Under the pieces are notes generated by a model. It did not search any database. It had not been told where the DNA came from and saw nothing but the letters and a program-made list of their open reading frames with translations. From Isoetes taiwanensis (taxonomy: Eukaryota; Streptophyta; Lycopodiopsida; Isoetales; Isoetaceae), in the NCBI GenBank assembly GCA_021234155.1, contig JAJEKV010000010.1:14975329-15039328 (forward strand): a DNA stretch of 64,000 nt, in the 5' to 3' direction. Below are positions 36,390-47,744 of the stretch, piece by piece. A program made the position numbers and the translations under genes. Position 1 is the stretch's first letter; the number at the start of each line of letters is the position of its first letter.

Positions 36390-37560
36390 AATCTACACCA
36401 CAAATATCTGGCCCAAATATGATAGTGCATAAGCAAGTTTCCCACAACTCAAGACATGAACAAAATTGAAAACAGCAAAGGAAATGCAATTTGGTTGCAC
36501 CCCACTAAATTGGCTCTGATCAACACCACCACCCATGAGTTTCACATATACACCTCCACAGTCTAGATCTTGCTCATGCTTGACAAAAAACGGAACAACA
36601 AGTGTCTTGCCCTCGTTGCTGAATTCTGGGAACCTTGCAGATATCAGAAAAAAAACCAAACATCTAGTTATGTTTGTATTCCTAGAGATCACAAAACACT
36701 TAAATAAATAGCTGCATATCAGTGTAATACCCCTTGCGCCTTGACTCTAGAATTAAATGTTCATTGCATGGAACTGTTAACAGCTTCAGCATCGCCATGC
36801 TACTTGCTAGATGTATGGTTCCATTCAGCAAGTTGAGCCTCGCTTTTCTTCCAATATGATTAAAACATTAAAAAACACTTTAGGCAAAATCCAACACATG
36901 CAAAACAAATAAAAGCAAAACTACAGATAATAAAGCCCGGAAGCAGCTTAAGATTTACAGGATGAATAAAAGGAAATCCCAGAGCTAAGCCTTCTACATG
37001 GTATGAATATTAAACAACACAAGATTTAGCATGTCAAACATCCGGGCACAAAACAATTTTGTAGACCGAAAAAGATCAACGAAGCATGCAGTAGAGAAGG
37101 TCAGATCCAACCAAGAAAATGCAAATGAATCGAATGAAGAACTCACAAACTCTGATACACAGACAAAAAAAGACAAGACATACCTAGAAATTTTTCTTTA
37201 AAAAACACAGTAGCATGGCCAAGGGGAGCCAAGAGGAGGAATGCAAGGAGGGAAGGGATAATGCCATGGAGGCCCTCTGTCACCGGATCTGCTGTCCACT
37301 GAATGCTAGAACAAAATATAATACTGGCACAAAACTTAGAAACGCTGCATTCTTGCTAATCAGATGTAAACCAGGGGAGCCGCAAAGGAGAAGAGGGCCA
37401 GAGTTGGATCCGCCAGGGAGGAGCTGGAGCTGAATCCGCCATTGGGACGGAGTTGGAGCAAGGCTGCTGGCGGTCGGAGTTGGATCCCCTTTGAGGCAGG
37501 ATTGGAAGAATAGGGTTTCGATTCAGAATTTCAGGGTAGATAAGAATAAAGAAAATAAAG
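36390..37560 (-). other. Possible captured gene fragment in the CACTA-like element
   Basis: On the minus strand, ATTCTGAATCGAAACCCTAT (near 37520) precedes ATGGCGGATTCAGCTCCAGC at about 37441. This resembles a plant 5' leader and first exon (MADSAPAPPWRIQLW), which closes at a stop after 29 codons near 37355. The remainder to 36390 is intron- or UTR-like, with no recognisable domain. It could be a captured host promoter and first exon. Confidence 0.3.
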
Positions 37561-37884
37561 CATGCATTTCAAATTTATCCCGCCGGTTGGGTGCGAGGGC
37601 GGGATAATTTGAACTAAAGTTCTTGTTATGTTTTCTTTTATGGGGCAAAATATTCTTTAGATTATGCTAGATCAAGGGCCTCGGATTTTTTTTTGCTTCA
37701 CCCCAACGAAAATTCCAATGGTGCAAACGAAATTAACAAAACCCAATGGTTCAAAACAAACCATTTGCAGTATTGCACCATTGAAATCAAACACATCACA
37801 GAAGCATGCGATGGCGATGACCAATACCTCCATGCCAGAAGCGCAACTGGCAGGGAATAAATTACTAATTGCATATTTCTTATT

Positions 37885-38310
37885 AGCCAGAATGACTTTA
37901 GCTAAACTTGCTCGATATTAATCCCAAAACTTTCTGTGGTTTAGCTAAACTCTATATATTTCTCCTCTCATACTTTCTAGCGTTTAGCTAAACTAACCCA
38001 AACATCATCCCAAAAATTTCTATGGTGTGGCCAACAGAAAATATTAAACCAAATTACTATACTTTTTTTCAATATATTCCACTTATTTTAGTCATTTTCT
38101 TTGTGAAAACATTCGAAAATAATGCTAACTAGTAAAGTCTAGGATTTAAATTAATTCATAATGCTAGAAACTAAACTACTAGTCATATATTTCATATAAA
38201 CTAGAATGAGGTTAGCTAAACTAGCCCGAAATTCATTCTAAAAGTTTCTATAGTTTAGCTAAACACTACAAAATTTCACGCTCTTACTTTCTAGCGTTTG
38301 GCTAAAGAGC
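37885..38310. repeat. Duplicated block with three evenly spaced TTAGCTAA palindromes
   Basis: Palindromes of the form GTTTAGCTAAAC occur near 37898, 37939 and 37982, and in a second, diverged copy of the block near 38211, 38253 and 38297. The third of the second set is mutated to GTTTGGCTAAAG. Within each block spacing is about 41-44 bases and the blocks are about 313 bases apart. CTTTCTAGCGTTT precedes the third palindrome in both. Confidence 0.7.
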
Positions 38311-38439
38311 TCCAGGGTTGGTGTAGTCCCGAAAAAAGTTAAGCTAGAATTATTATTTTTTTCCCAATTTTTTCCATTTACTTTAGCCAATTTTTTTTGA
38401 AAATGTGCTAAAGAATCGCCAAATAGCTAAGTTTAGCCC

Positions 38440-41400
38440 TTAAATTATTCCACGGCCGCGCACCCTCAAAATACGGTGGGAGCCCTGCCCAGGCTTTAAC
38501 AGAGCGTGAAGCCCTATCGACCAACAAGGATCTGTTGCATGATCAAGAAGGAACAAAGCTCCAGCGGAAGCAAACAGGTTGGAATCCACGAAGCTCCACT
38601 TCCTCTTCTTGCCTTGTTCTAGCATCTCTTGTGCACCATGCCCTGCAAGATCAAAACAAATCACCTGGACGTTGGAACTCGGTCCTCTTACGCAATAAAT
38701 TTGTCTCTTCGCAAGCAATTTCGGCATATCCATCCCAAGCGAGATGATTACTTTGTCTTAGGTCGGCTATGCCAATAGGTATACGGATTTAGAATTAAAA
38801 ATGCATCAGAGCTTCTTCTGCAGGTGCAGTGCAGCAGTCGCCCTGGATCTTTGAAGATGAAGCAGAGGCCTGCATAATAGCCCTGCAGATGTCAGGCCTG
38901 CAGGCGACCTAGATAACAGGGCCACGCCTTCAAAAAATAGGGCCGAAGAAATTGAACCTCCAAGCCACAGCGGCCTCACCAAAGTCCCAAAACACCGATT
39001 TCATTAAAACAAGAGAAACTCTGCTGGAAACTCATAAACCACCGCAAATCGTCTGCACGCCAGCAATCTGCACAATCGCCCAAAACTGAGGACAAATAGA
39101 CTAACGCCATCGTCTCTGGGTTTCTAGTGTTTCTAAATTAACCAGCTTTGTTTTTTTCTTTTTTATACCATTACAATAAAAACCATCCAAAACACTCTAA
39201 AACAAGCAAGCTGCTCAAACTGCCTCAAATATACGGTTTTGAATACAATACCATATAATAACTATAGTCCCAACCATTGCGAGGATTCCCTCCTGCAATA
39301 CGAAACGAATTGTGCAAACTTAATTTGAACTGAAGTTCCTGTGGGCCTATATTGCTTATTGTGGGAATCTATATCATGGTTTGAAAATAGCAATCAAAGT
39401 AACTAGAGAAAATGCCTCCTGGCATTTAAGATGACCAGAAAAAACTGTTGAGAGGACATTTTATGGTGTATTTGCCGAATTTTTTTTCTTTTAAAGCTGG
39501 CAAAATTGTTCGAAATATTTTGACTTGTCGAGAATTTCCAGAAATGGGTTGATTTTTCGAGGCCAGACCTCCCTAATTTTAGAACCACAGCCTCAATGTG
39601 CTTCTCAAATTTTCATTTTGTTATTTATAACTTTGTCACTCGTGATATGTATGGTTAGTGGCATTAGTTAAAATTTTAAATGCACTTCAATTCTACATGC
39701 TTTGAGTCGTGAACATGCTTATACCTAAACTTTAAGTGCTTAGGGTGCATTCCCATTGGGCCACTATCCCGGCCTGACATTGCCACATGGCAAACCCAAC
39801 CAGAAAATTATCATTCCGGTTATCTTCAATGCACCGAAGGTGTTCTGACGAGTTGAGGGCATCTTCCCTTTCTTTGAAAGGTAGCAGAGACTTCCAAATT
39901 GCCCAATTTCAAAATGGGTTTGTCTTCTACAATGATGCCTTTGTCTTCTTGCCATCAAGACAAATCTTGTTAGCTTGAAGGCAAATCTTTATGAAATGGA
40001 AAATTGGGTTGCAATGGGAACGGGCATCGTTCATGCGCCTCTAACTTGCTAATATGGAACGGCAAGGAAAATCCAGCTCTTTCCTAAATGGGATGCACCT
40101 TATAGTACTTGACTTATAGTACTCAAAGGAAACAAATCAAGATACTGCCAAATCCCAAAGGCATTTGTGGACTTTTCCAAAAGGATTCAAGGCAAATGCA
40201 ACTACTATGAGAAATAGTTGTAAAAATGTGGCGTGTGCCAATGAGTTGCCAAATTATGGCGATGACATGGCAAAAGTGACATGATGATTTGGCAAACTGT
40301 TATGTTGCAATTTCTATAGGATAAGTGGAAAAAATCAAAATTTAAAAAAGTTGACATGGAATATGATGGCATGGCACTCCAGGTAGGTGACATATCATGC
40401 CAAGCAAGCAAGGCTAACCAAGAATGAAGTACAACCTTGGTCTTTCATGGGGTGATGTGGCAACGATTGGACAACATGGCAACACATAGATGATATGGAC
40501 AACATGGCAATTGGGGAGCTTGTTCCGGCTGCGGAATGGAAGTGGCGCTTCGATTCCACTCAAGAGGTAAGCAGCAGGTAATCCTAACTGAGTCGCCGAT
40601 TCCAAACACACTCTCGGCTCCTGCCAATTGCGGGACCCCTGGAATCTGCTTCCTAGTTTCCATGCCATTATACATGATGACTAAGCAACTTTACAAGAAA
40701 TCGGACAACCTTTAAAGTCTCACAAACGAATTGGCAAGGAAATCTAGGGGCAATAAAAAACACCTATTTATCTCGCTAAAAAAAAAAAAAAAAAAAACCT
40801 TTTTTCAAAAAATTGCTCTTGTCGTTGTCTATTTAAAGTGCATAAAATGCTTAACCGTCATGTGACATGCCACATCATCCAAAGAAATGCCATGTCACCA
40901 TGGAGAAATATGCTTTCTTTAAAAGTTGTCAAATTGCCTATGCACGTTATTTCCACCCCTTCATATTTTACCACCGCACCAGTCATCTTTGCCACCTCAC
41001 CATACTCATGCCATGTCAAGTGTCATCTCTCATCATTTTTGCATATAGACACTCTCCTTAAAAAAAGAAAATTGCTTGCTCTTTTTGATGCCACCTCATC
41101 ATTTCTAGTGTCATATCATTGACATGTACCTTGTGTGCCACTATTCCACTCTGCACCATTCTACTCGCTTCTCTCTCCTTCGCGTTTTCTCTCTTGCCAC
41201 GTGTACGGCCCGTAGCGTCACCATGGAGAAATATGTTTTTTTAATAAGTTGCCAAATTGTCTATGCACATTCTTCATTGTTCCATCCCTTCATATTTTGT
41301 CACCTCACCACTCATCTTTGCCACCTCACCATGCTTATGCCATGTCATCTCCCATAATTTTTGCATATAGTCACTTTCTCAAAAAAGAGAAAAAAAGTTT

Positions 41401-41640
41401 GCTTACTCCTTTTTTATGCCAAATCATCATTTCTAGTGCCATATCATTGCCATGTCATCTTGTGTGCCAGTTTTCCACTCTGCATTGTGACTCTGCACCA
41501 ACAATTCAAATTTTGACCACAGCCTGCAAAAACCTAAGGCAACGTCGTATTCGACTAGGATTTGGCACCACGTCATCATGTGAGGCCCGGGGGTGGAGGG
41601 GGGCATTAGCATACGACCTTGTAGAGGTGCGTAGCTGAGA
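38440..41640. other. CACTA interior without recognised genes
   Basis: Short ORFs only, such as a 97-codon minus frame at 38440-38733 that I do not recognise. From about 40200 to 41480 the sequence is dominated by diverged short words (CATGTCATC, CCACCTCACCA, TTGCATATAG). The stretch 40900-41060 is repeated in diverged form at 41220-41370. Confidence 0.45.
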
Positions 41641-42222
41641 AAGGCTGCCTTGAGAACTTCTTTGTGGTCTGTCTTCGGGAATATAAACTCTCCTTTCGTG
41701 TGAGGTTGCAGCGCAAAGTCCTAACCTCTTTTGCGATAGAGAACATTGTCAGCTCACCTATGCAATCATTTATCTTCATTCTAAAAGTCCTAATGCGTCT
41801 ATTATCAATTCAATCTAAGACCCAGACTAATGTCTAGTTAAGATCAATTCTAAGTAGAATGATCCCAAACAATATCTTGCTATTACAAAAGTTTTACTAA
41901 ACATTTTTGAATGATTTTTGAAATTACTAACAGAGAAAAGTTGTAGAAAAACACTTGGCCTGATTTGGAACTGAGCTGATGGAGAAACGAGTTCAACGTG
42001 AATCAAAAATTCTATCAGCGAACTCTCACTGAAAACTAGCAAGGAATTTTTTGGATCTCGAGCTTTATAAGGGTTTTTTTGCATGATTTCAATCGGCATG
42101 TCGGAATAGGGCCTAAGATCATGTGCAGAATATAAAATTGTAGTTTGGATCACGAGAAGTGTCTCCATAATACCACAAACACTTCTCATGATAACTTATT
42201 ACAGATCATATATATACAATTA

Positions 42223-43053
42223 GCTCTTGACTTCTAATTGCCACAGAGATATGAGAATAGATTCAAACCCCATTTCGTCAACTCCTATTGCTTCGTATCT
42301 TCAAGTGCAACTTCTTAACCATGTCCCAAGTGCAAACAACCAAAATTCGACCTCCATAACGTAATAACTTAGCAATGCACAAGGTTTACGTTTCGGAGGC
42401 CGAAACATGGTCGTTTTCATGGATAACTTGGTGCACCATCTCTAAACATGCACGCAGAGCCATGCCCACTAAAAAAATGGGGTTCGGATCTATCGGTCAT
42501 CCAGAATAATCCCAAACAATGCCTTGCTACAGCAAAAGTGGCTCTTGACTTCTAATTGCCACAGGGAGAGAAGAATAAATCCAAATCCCATTCTGTCGGT
42601 TTCTATTGCTTCGTGTCCTCAACTGCAACTTCATGACCATGTTCCAAGTGCAAATGAACAAAACTCGACCTCCATAACGTAAATCCTTCATTAACTCAAC
42701 AACACAGAGGGTTTACGTTTTGGAGGCCAAAACGTGGACGTTTTCATGACAACTCAGTGCACCATCTCTAAACCTTCATGCAGAGCCATAGCTACTGAAA
42801 AAATGGGGTTCGGATCTGTCGATCGTCCAGAATAATCCCAAAGAACGTCTGGCTCCTGAAAAAGTGGATCTTGATTTCTAATTGCTACAGTGAGATGAGT
42901 ATAGATCCAAACCCCATTCCGGTTGTTCCTATTGCTTCGCCTCTTCAACTGCAACTTCTCGACCATATCCCAAGTGCAAATGACCAAAACTCGACCTCCA
43001 TAAAGTAAACCCTTCAATAACCTAGCAATACAGAGGGTTTACATTTCGGAGGC
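42223..43053. repeat. Satellite-like tandem repeat, unit about 318-326 bp, 2.6 copies
   Basis: CTCTTGACTTCTAATTGCCA starts copies at about 42223 and 42541, and its variant (ATCTTGATTTCTAATTGCTA) starts a third at about 42867 that fades near 43053. A further piece (ATCCCAAACAAT.TCTTGCTA) lies at 41860-41890, so the array was longer. Each unit includes GGGTTTACGTTTYGGAGGCC. No coding frame is conserved. Confidence 0.85.
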
Positions 43054-43781
43054 CATATCCTAGTCAGATTCGACCAGGATCTTGCACAGTGTCATCACGT
43101 AGAGGGACAGTATTGACGCCAGAAGATGGACTCTTAAAACCTTTCGGAAGTAGTTTGTCCCCAATGCCCTTTCGTTATGGCACTAGCAATGGACGGGCAA
43201 CTGCCGCACTCTGAAACTGTGAACTGGCTCTTCCAATGAACTTAAAACATCAACATTACCCGAGGGACCAAGTTTCGTAGGTAGAAGACCACCCCTTCTT
43301 ATAAAAAGCGCCAACTCGTATCCAACACATTTGTAGTTAATTGACCTAGGAGGTGACTGAGGAATACTGCCACGTAGAGTGTTCGTGTTTCTTTCGTTGC
43401 CAAAACTGACCATGCAACTTGGTTCCAAAAGCATTTTGCCATTTTAGACGATATGGCGAAGTCGAATCATTATTCCGGAGCCTTTATTTTGCCCAGATGA
43501 TAAAACACTTGGGTTTCTACGCGGTCGCCCGCGGGATGTTTCGCGGTTTGATAAGTTTTCCTGAACCGATCTTGGATTTTTTTGAACCTGCTCGAAGCAG
43601 GGTCCTGGAATAGAGGATTCAACAGTTGGATAGGGAAACCGAGCTTCGGAAGGGGGGCATTAGCATATGACCTCCCCCCTCTGGTGAGGTAGCCCCGCGT
43701 CCTGGCCTTGTTCGACATGGGGAAGGTGCCAGCTCTTCTATCAGACCCAATCAGAGAGGGCGGGAGGGAGGGAGGGAGAGA

Positions 43782-44190
43782 GCATGTTGGAGGCTAGGTT
43801 GCAGTTTGAGCCACCTTGGCATGTTGGAGCCTAGGTGGCATGTTGAAACCCACGTAACATGTTTGAGCCACCTTGGCATGTTAGAGCATGCATGGCATGT
43901 TTGAGCCCACGCGGCATGTTAGAGCCCATGTGACATGTTTGAGCCAACTAGGAAGTATGGTGGTAGATTCTAGGGGCACAACATTTGAACCATAAAAAAT
44001 AACACATGAAATCAATTAAACCATTGCAATATTTTTCATTAGAAATGGCATTTGAGGCCATTAATGTTTGAATTGGAATGTTAAAGCCACCCTGTCACGT
44101 TGGAGCCTAGGTGGCATGTTTGAGCCATCTTGGCATGTTAGAGCCCACATGGCATGGTTGAGCCACCTTGGCATGTTGGCGCCATGAAAG
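43782..44190. repeat. Minisatellite built from GGCATGTT and GAGCC words
   Basis: Units of about 20-22 bases, such as TTGAGCCACCTTGGCATG and TTAGAGCCCATGTGACATG, repeat at 43782-43950. They reappear at 44090-44180 after about 140 bases of unrelated sequence. The units alternate between CTTGGCATG and T/CGGCATG forms. Confidence 0.75.
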
Positions 44191-44779
44191 GCTATATGAA
44201 CATGTCATGTATGTGGTACAACCTATGGCATGTCAAGGACATGTATAGGGCTGTTGAAGGTGTTCTAAGTCGCTTAAGGCAACCAACTTGTACAAGAAAC
44301 GAATAACTCAAGTTTCAAATTATTTACCAAACCAAGAAATGGCAGTCTCAGCAAAACTTATGCCATAAACAAACACTCTGGGATTTTGATGCCATTTCAA
44401 TTCAAGCAGGTGCTATAATATGGGAAGAAACTATACCAAAAGTCTATCCCCAAAAAGTATGTAGAACCTTTTCAAATTTGACAATTTTACCAAGTCAAAA
44501 TAAAGTCAATGTTCCTGGCAGAATTCAAATATTTGCAAAATGAGCTATTTTTCCAATCCTGACATCTAGAGCTATCTCTGACACACCTCCAGGCACAGTG
44601 CATTAGGTCCTTTCAACAAAAAAATATGCAAAAGTGACCTCAAAAATAAACTTTTGGTTGACAGACTGTCACTTTGCAACAATGACTTGAAACTTGAAGA
44701 TTTTTCATTTTATGATATTTTTTGTTCTAAAATGAATTGTGGCAGAGAGGGATAAGAGGAAACTAGGTGTAGGGAAAGC

Positions 44780-46100
44780 TAGAAGTAGATAGGCTAGTTT
44801 TCTCAATTTGTATTTTGGCACGCATCCCAAGAAGCCAATTTTGAGAATTTACACGGTCAAATTCAAAATTTTTAAAGTGCATTACATTTTGGAAAAAGAA
44901 AAGTTGGAAAATAAGGATTTTTTGTTTTTAGGGCAAGAATGGCTAAGGATGGGTGATTTGGCAACAAAGATGATGACTTGGCGAGCAAAGGGTGACATGG
45001 CAATGTGAGGGTGGTCATGTGGCAAGAAATTTGGCAAACAACTTTTATCTTAGTAAAAAACGTTTTTGACATGGATATGACATGGTGATGATGTGGAGGG
45101 AATATGCAGGTGATCTGAAGGTGATGTGGATGATGTGATGATCTGGAGGTGATATAATGGAAACTTTGACATGTATGCACAATGATGCTTGATTTTGAAG
45201 CTTTTAGGCCAACAATTTGCTTTTTCTAGAAATTTCATGTCAAAGGTGTGCTTTGGAGGTGATATAATGGAAACTTTGACATGTATGCACAATGATGCTT
45301 GATTTTGAAGCTTTTAGGCCAACAATTTGCTTTTTCTAGAAATTTCATGTCAAAGGTGTGCTTTCTCTCTCTACCTTTGTTTTTTAGAGAGAGAAGATGG
45401 TTTTGGACCTTAGAAATGGCCAAATTGGATGGAACTTTGGCAATTTTTCATGATGTTGATGATGTGGAAGTGATATAATGCAAACTTTGACATGTATGCA
45501 CGATAGTGCTTGATTTTGAGAATATTAGACCAACTTTTTTTCTTTTCTATAAATGTCATGTCAAAGGTGCACTTTCTCTCTCTATCTTTGTTTTTTAGAG
45601 AGAGAAGATGGTTTTGGACCTTAGCCAAATTGGATGGAACTTTAGCAACTTTTCATTGGATGAATGGTGTATGTTTGGCTAGGAAAAATGGTCTCGCTAA
45701 ATTTGGTGTTGATGTATGAAAGGAGAGAAAATGAGGTATAAGAGATGATTTTTTCGGGTGGCATGATTGTAGTAAAGCTTTAAGTGCGTTAAGAAGTAAC
45801 ATTATGCCAAAATCTTGAATCATGTAAAGTACCATTGAATTTTGAGGGGTCTTCCAGACCTTGACTTTGGGGTCTTCAACCTTTGACTTCAAGTGTTCAA
45901 GATGCTTAGGTGATCAAATGTCCTTCGAGAAATGCCTATATGATACCAAACCAATGATCTTCGATTCTTCATATCGATGTGTCCTCTATAAGTTGCCAAG
46001 TGATGGATGTCTTCAAGTTTCATGCTCTACAAGCTCATACACACATGTATGAAGTCAAATGTTAGCAAAGTGTGTCAAACATGCATATAGCTCTTCGATA
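44780..46100 (-). repeat. Diverged LTR relic related to the Tat element LTR
   Basis: GTAGATAGGCTAG followed by TTTGGCACGCATCCCAAGAA (44788-44834) matches the LTR at 10013-10080 in the same order. The segment from 45840 has GGGTCTTCCA and GGTCTTCAA words like those near 10570-10610. The middle is unrelated or expanded. It is probably a solo LTR or fragment of a sister family. Its exact edges are not visible. Confidence 0.5.
45145..45364. repeat. Perfect 110-bp tandem duplication plus a diverged third copy
   Basis: GGAGGTGATATAATGGAAAC begins identical 110-base copies at 45145 and 45255. A third, diverged copy begins near 45466 and shares the following CTCTCTCTA...TTTTTTAGAGAGAGAAG segment, itself duplicated at 45365-45400 and 45573-45610. 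The identity of the first two copies indicates recent duplication. Confidence 0.9.
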
Positions 46101-46255
46101 CTGCCATTTTGTGGCAGCAATGGCATTTGGATAACTTGGTCAATGATACCTGGATGCTTAGGAAACCATAAGAGACCACACCTCAAAAAACACTACCTTG
46201 AAAAACCACACCTTAAGAAAAAACATCCCGTCAAAAAACCATTAGAAAATAACAC

Positions 46256-46296
<41 letters not shown>

Positions 46297-46447
46297 AAGA
46301 AACCACACATTCAACCTACAACATATTCTTGAAAAACCACACCTTCATATAACTACGTGTAGTCTTTTTAGTAATCTTAAAAAAAACAACCCGTGTTCTA
46401 TTTTTACTGTTGTTTTCAACTGTGGACCAAATGTTGGGGTTGTTGTG

Positions 46448-47743
46448 ATTTCTCTTGCTCTCATACAGTAGCATGTTCACTGCTTTCTCTCGGCGCAGGG
46501 GCATGGCAGGTATTGTTGATGCTCTCGCTGCTGTGAAGTCTTCTGCTAAAGGTTGGGATCGTGAGCGGGCTTCTGCTAACCGGGGCCTTCTATTGGCTCT
46601 TTATCAACAACTTGAGGCATGCAGGTCTGTTGCCCCGTCAGATGGTCATATGGAGAAGCAAATTTTCCGTAGCATTAGGCAGATAGAGTCTGAACAGATG
46701 CACTTTGCTCACATTAGGCTGGGTTGCAATGGTTCAAGGAGGGAGACCGATGCACAGGTTTTTTCTTCAGAGTTGCCAAATCAAGAAGGCTAGCTGCATC
46801 TCTTCAGTCTCTGCATATTTAGGATGGGCTTGTTGTTTCAAATCCAATTGAGCTTAGAGGCTTTCTGCACAATCACTTTTCTGCTTTCTTCGCTCATCGG
46901 CGTCTTCCCTTTCAGTCAGATTTTCAAGAGGCTTTGCTTGCTAAGGTTCATCCTATAGTCACCAATGAGCAAAGGGCTGTTTTAGAGGCTGAGATCAGCC
47001 AGAATGATTTAGCTGGGGCCACATTTTCTCTCAAGAGGGGCAAGTGTCCGGGTCTTGATGGCATTCCGGTGGAATTTTTCCAGGAGTACTGGGATTGGCT
47101 CAGTGCAGATGCGTATGATGCTTTCTGGGATTTTAAAAGACAGAGGCACCTGGATAAAATCCTTAACTCTGGTTGTATCTCCTTTTTTCCAAAATGTAAG
47201 GTTCCCTCTTCCATTTCAGACTGGCGCCCCATTACCTTGTTGTCCTCGGTGTACAAGATCTTTGCTAAAGCTTTTGCTCAGAAGCTTTGTGGCATGCTTA
47301 CTGAGTCCGTCTCGTCCACACAGTCAGGTTTCTTGCCTCGCCAGTGTATCTTGAATAATGTGGCAGCAACATATGAGGGTCTCTATTGGGCTAGAATGCA
47401 TGGTTATCCCATTGTATACTTGAAGTTGGACTTTGCAAAATCATATGACAGTGTTGACTAGAATTTCCTGGAGCAGTGCTTCCTACATCTTGATTTTGGT
47501 ACCCAATTCGCAACAGACATTATGAAACTTCATTATTCTGCTCATTCTTCAGTTATTTTTCAAGGGAAACCATCGGCATTTTTTCAGGGTGGGACATGGC
47601 ATTCGCCAGGGCTGTCCTTTGGCACCGCTGCTTTTTACAATTGTGGCAGAGATTCTTTCTCAGATATTCTCTCTTGCAGTGCAGGAAGGCATCTTGCATG
47701 GTCTTCCCATGAATAGTGGTTCACAGGAGATTTGTAACCAGTT
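46448..47743 (+). pseudogene. LINE-2 ORF2, reverse transcriptase part, truncated before the active site
   Basis: 46455-46793 is the pre-RT linker (GMAGIVDALAAVKSSAKGWD, parallel to GSGMETMITALGNIKNYAKSWG in LINE-1). 46934-47461 carries the RT fingers to AKSYDSVD and closes at a stop where W is expected (TAG for TGG). 47589-47743 holds GIRQGCPLAPLLF and GSQEICNQ. The catalytic YADD, thumb and zf-RVT regions are missing. Confidence 0.88.
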
Positions 47744-47744
47744 A

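Larger units (their letters stand above)
35529..46447. mobile_element. CACTA-like DNA transposon, 10.9 kb, non-canonical CAC termini
   Basis: The left end reads CACCATAACCCCAAAATCTG and the right end, reverse-complemented, CACAACAACCCCAACATTTG; about 19-20 of the first 26 bases match. ATT flanks both ends (35526-35528 and 46448-46450), giving the 3-bp duplication of the CACTA superfamily. Removing the element reunites the two halves of LINE-2 ORF2. Both subterminal regions are rich in a short motif, GTGTGGTTTTT on the left (35560-35880) and its complement AAAAACCACACC on the right (46160-46350), as in CACTA subterminal arrays. I find no transposase, so it is non-autonomous or gutted. Confidence 0.78.
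34740..47743 (+). mobile_element. L1-type LINE (LINE-2), split by a CACTA-like insertion and 3'-truncated
   Basis: Left part 34740-35528: a probable ORF1 end (DTESPIHADMDLEHPPHPP, stop near 34842), then ORF2 endonuclease with LIFWNVQEV, CLQEHKCKKED, WIMVGDFNMVELEQDRCGRG, RAYARHDRGYYN and SDHNP. Right part 46448-47743: the ORF2 linker, then RT with KCPGLDGIPVEFF, ISDWRPITLLSSVYK, LKLDFAKSYDSVD, GHGIRQGCPLAP, ending at GSQEICNQ just before where YADD should come. LINE-1 indicates that about 85 bases around the insertion are also missing. The 3' end is absent: the sequence jumps at 47743 into an oppositely oriented LINE with no poly(A). Confidence 0.85.
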
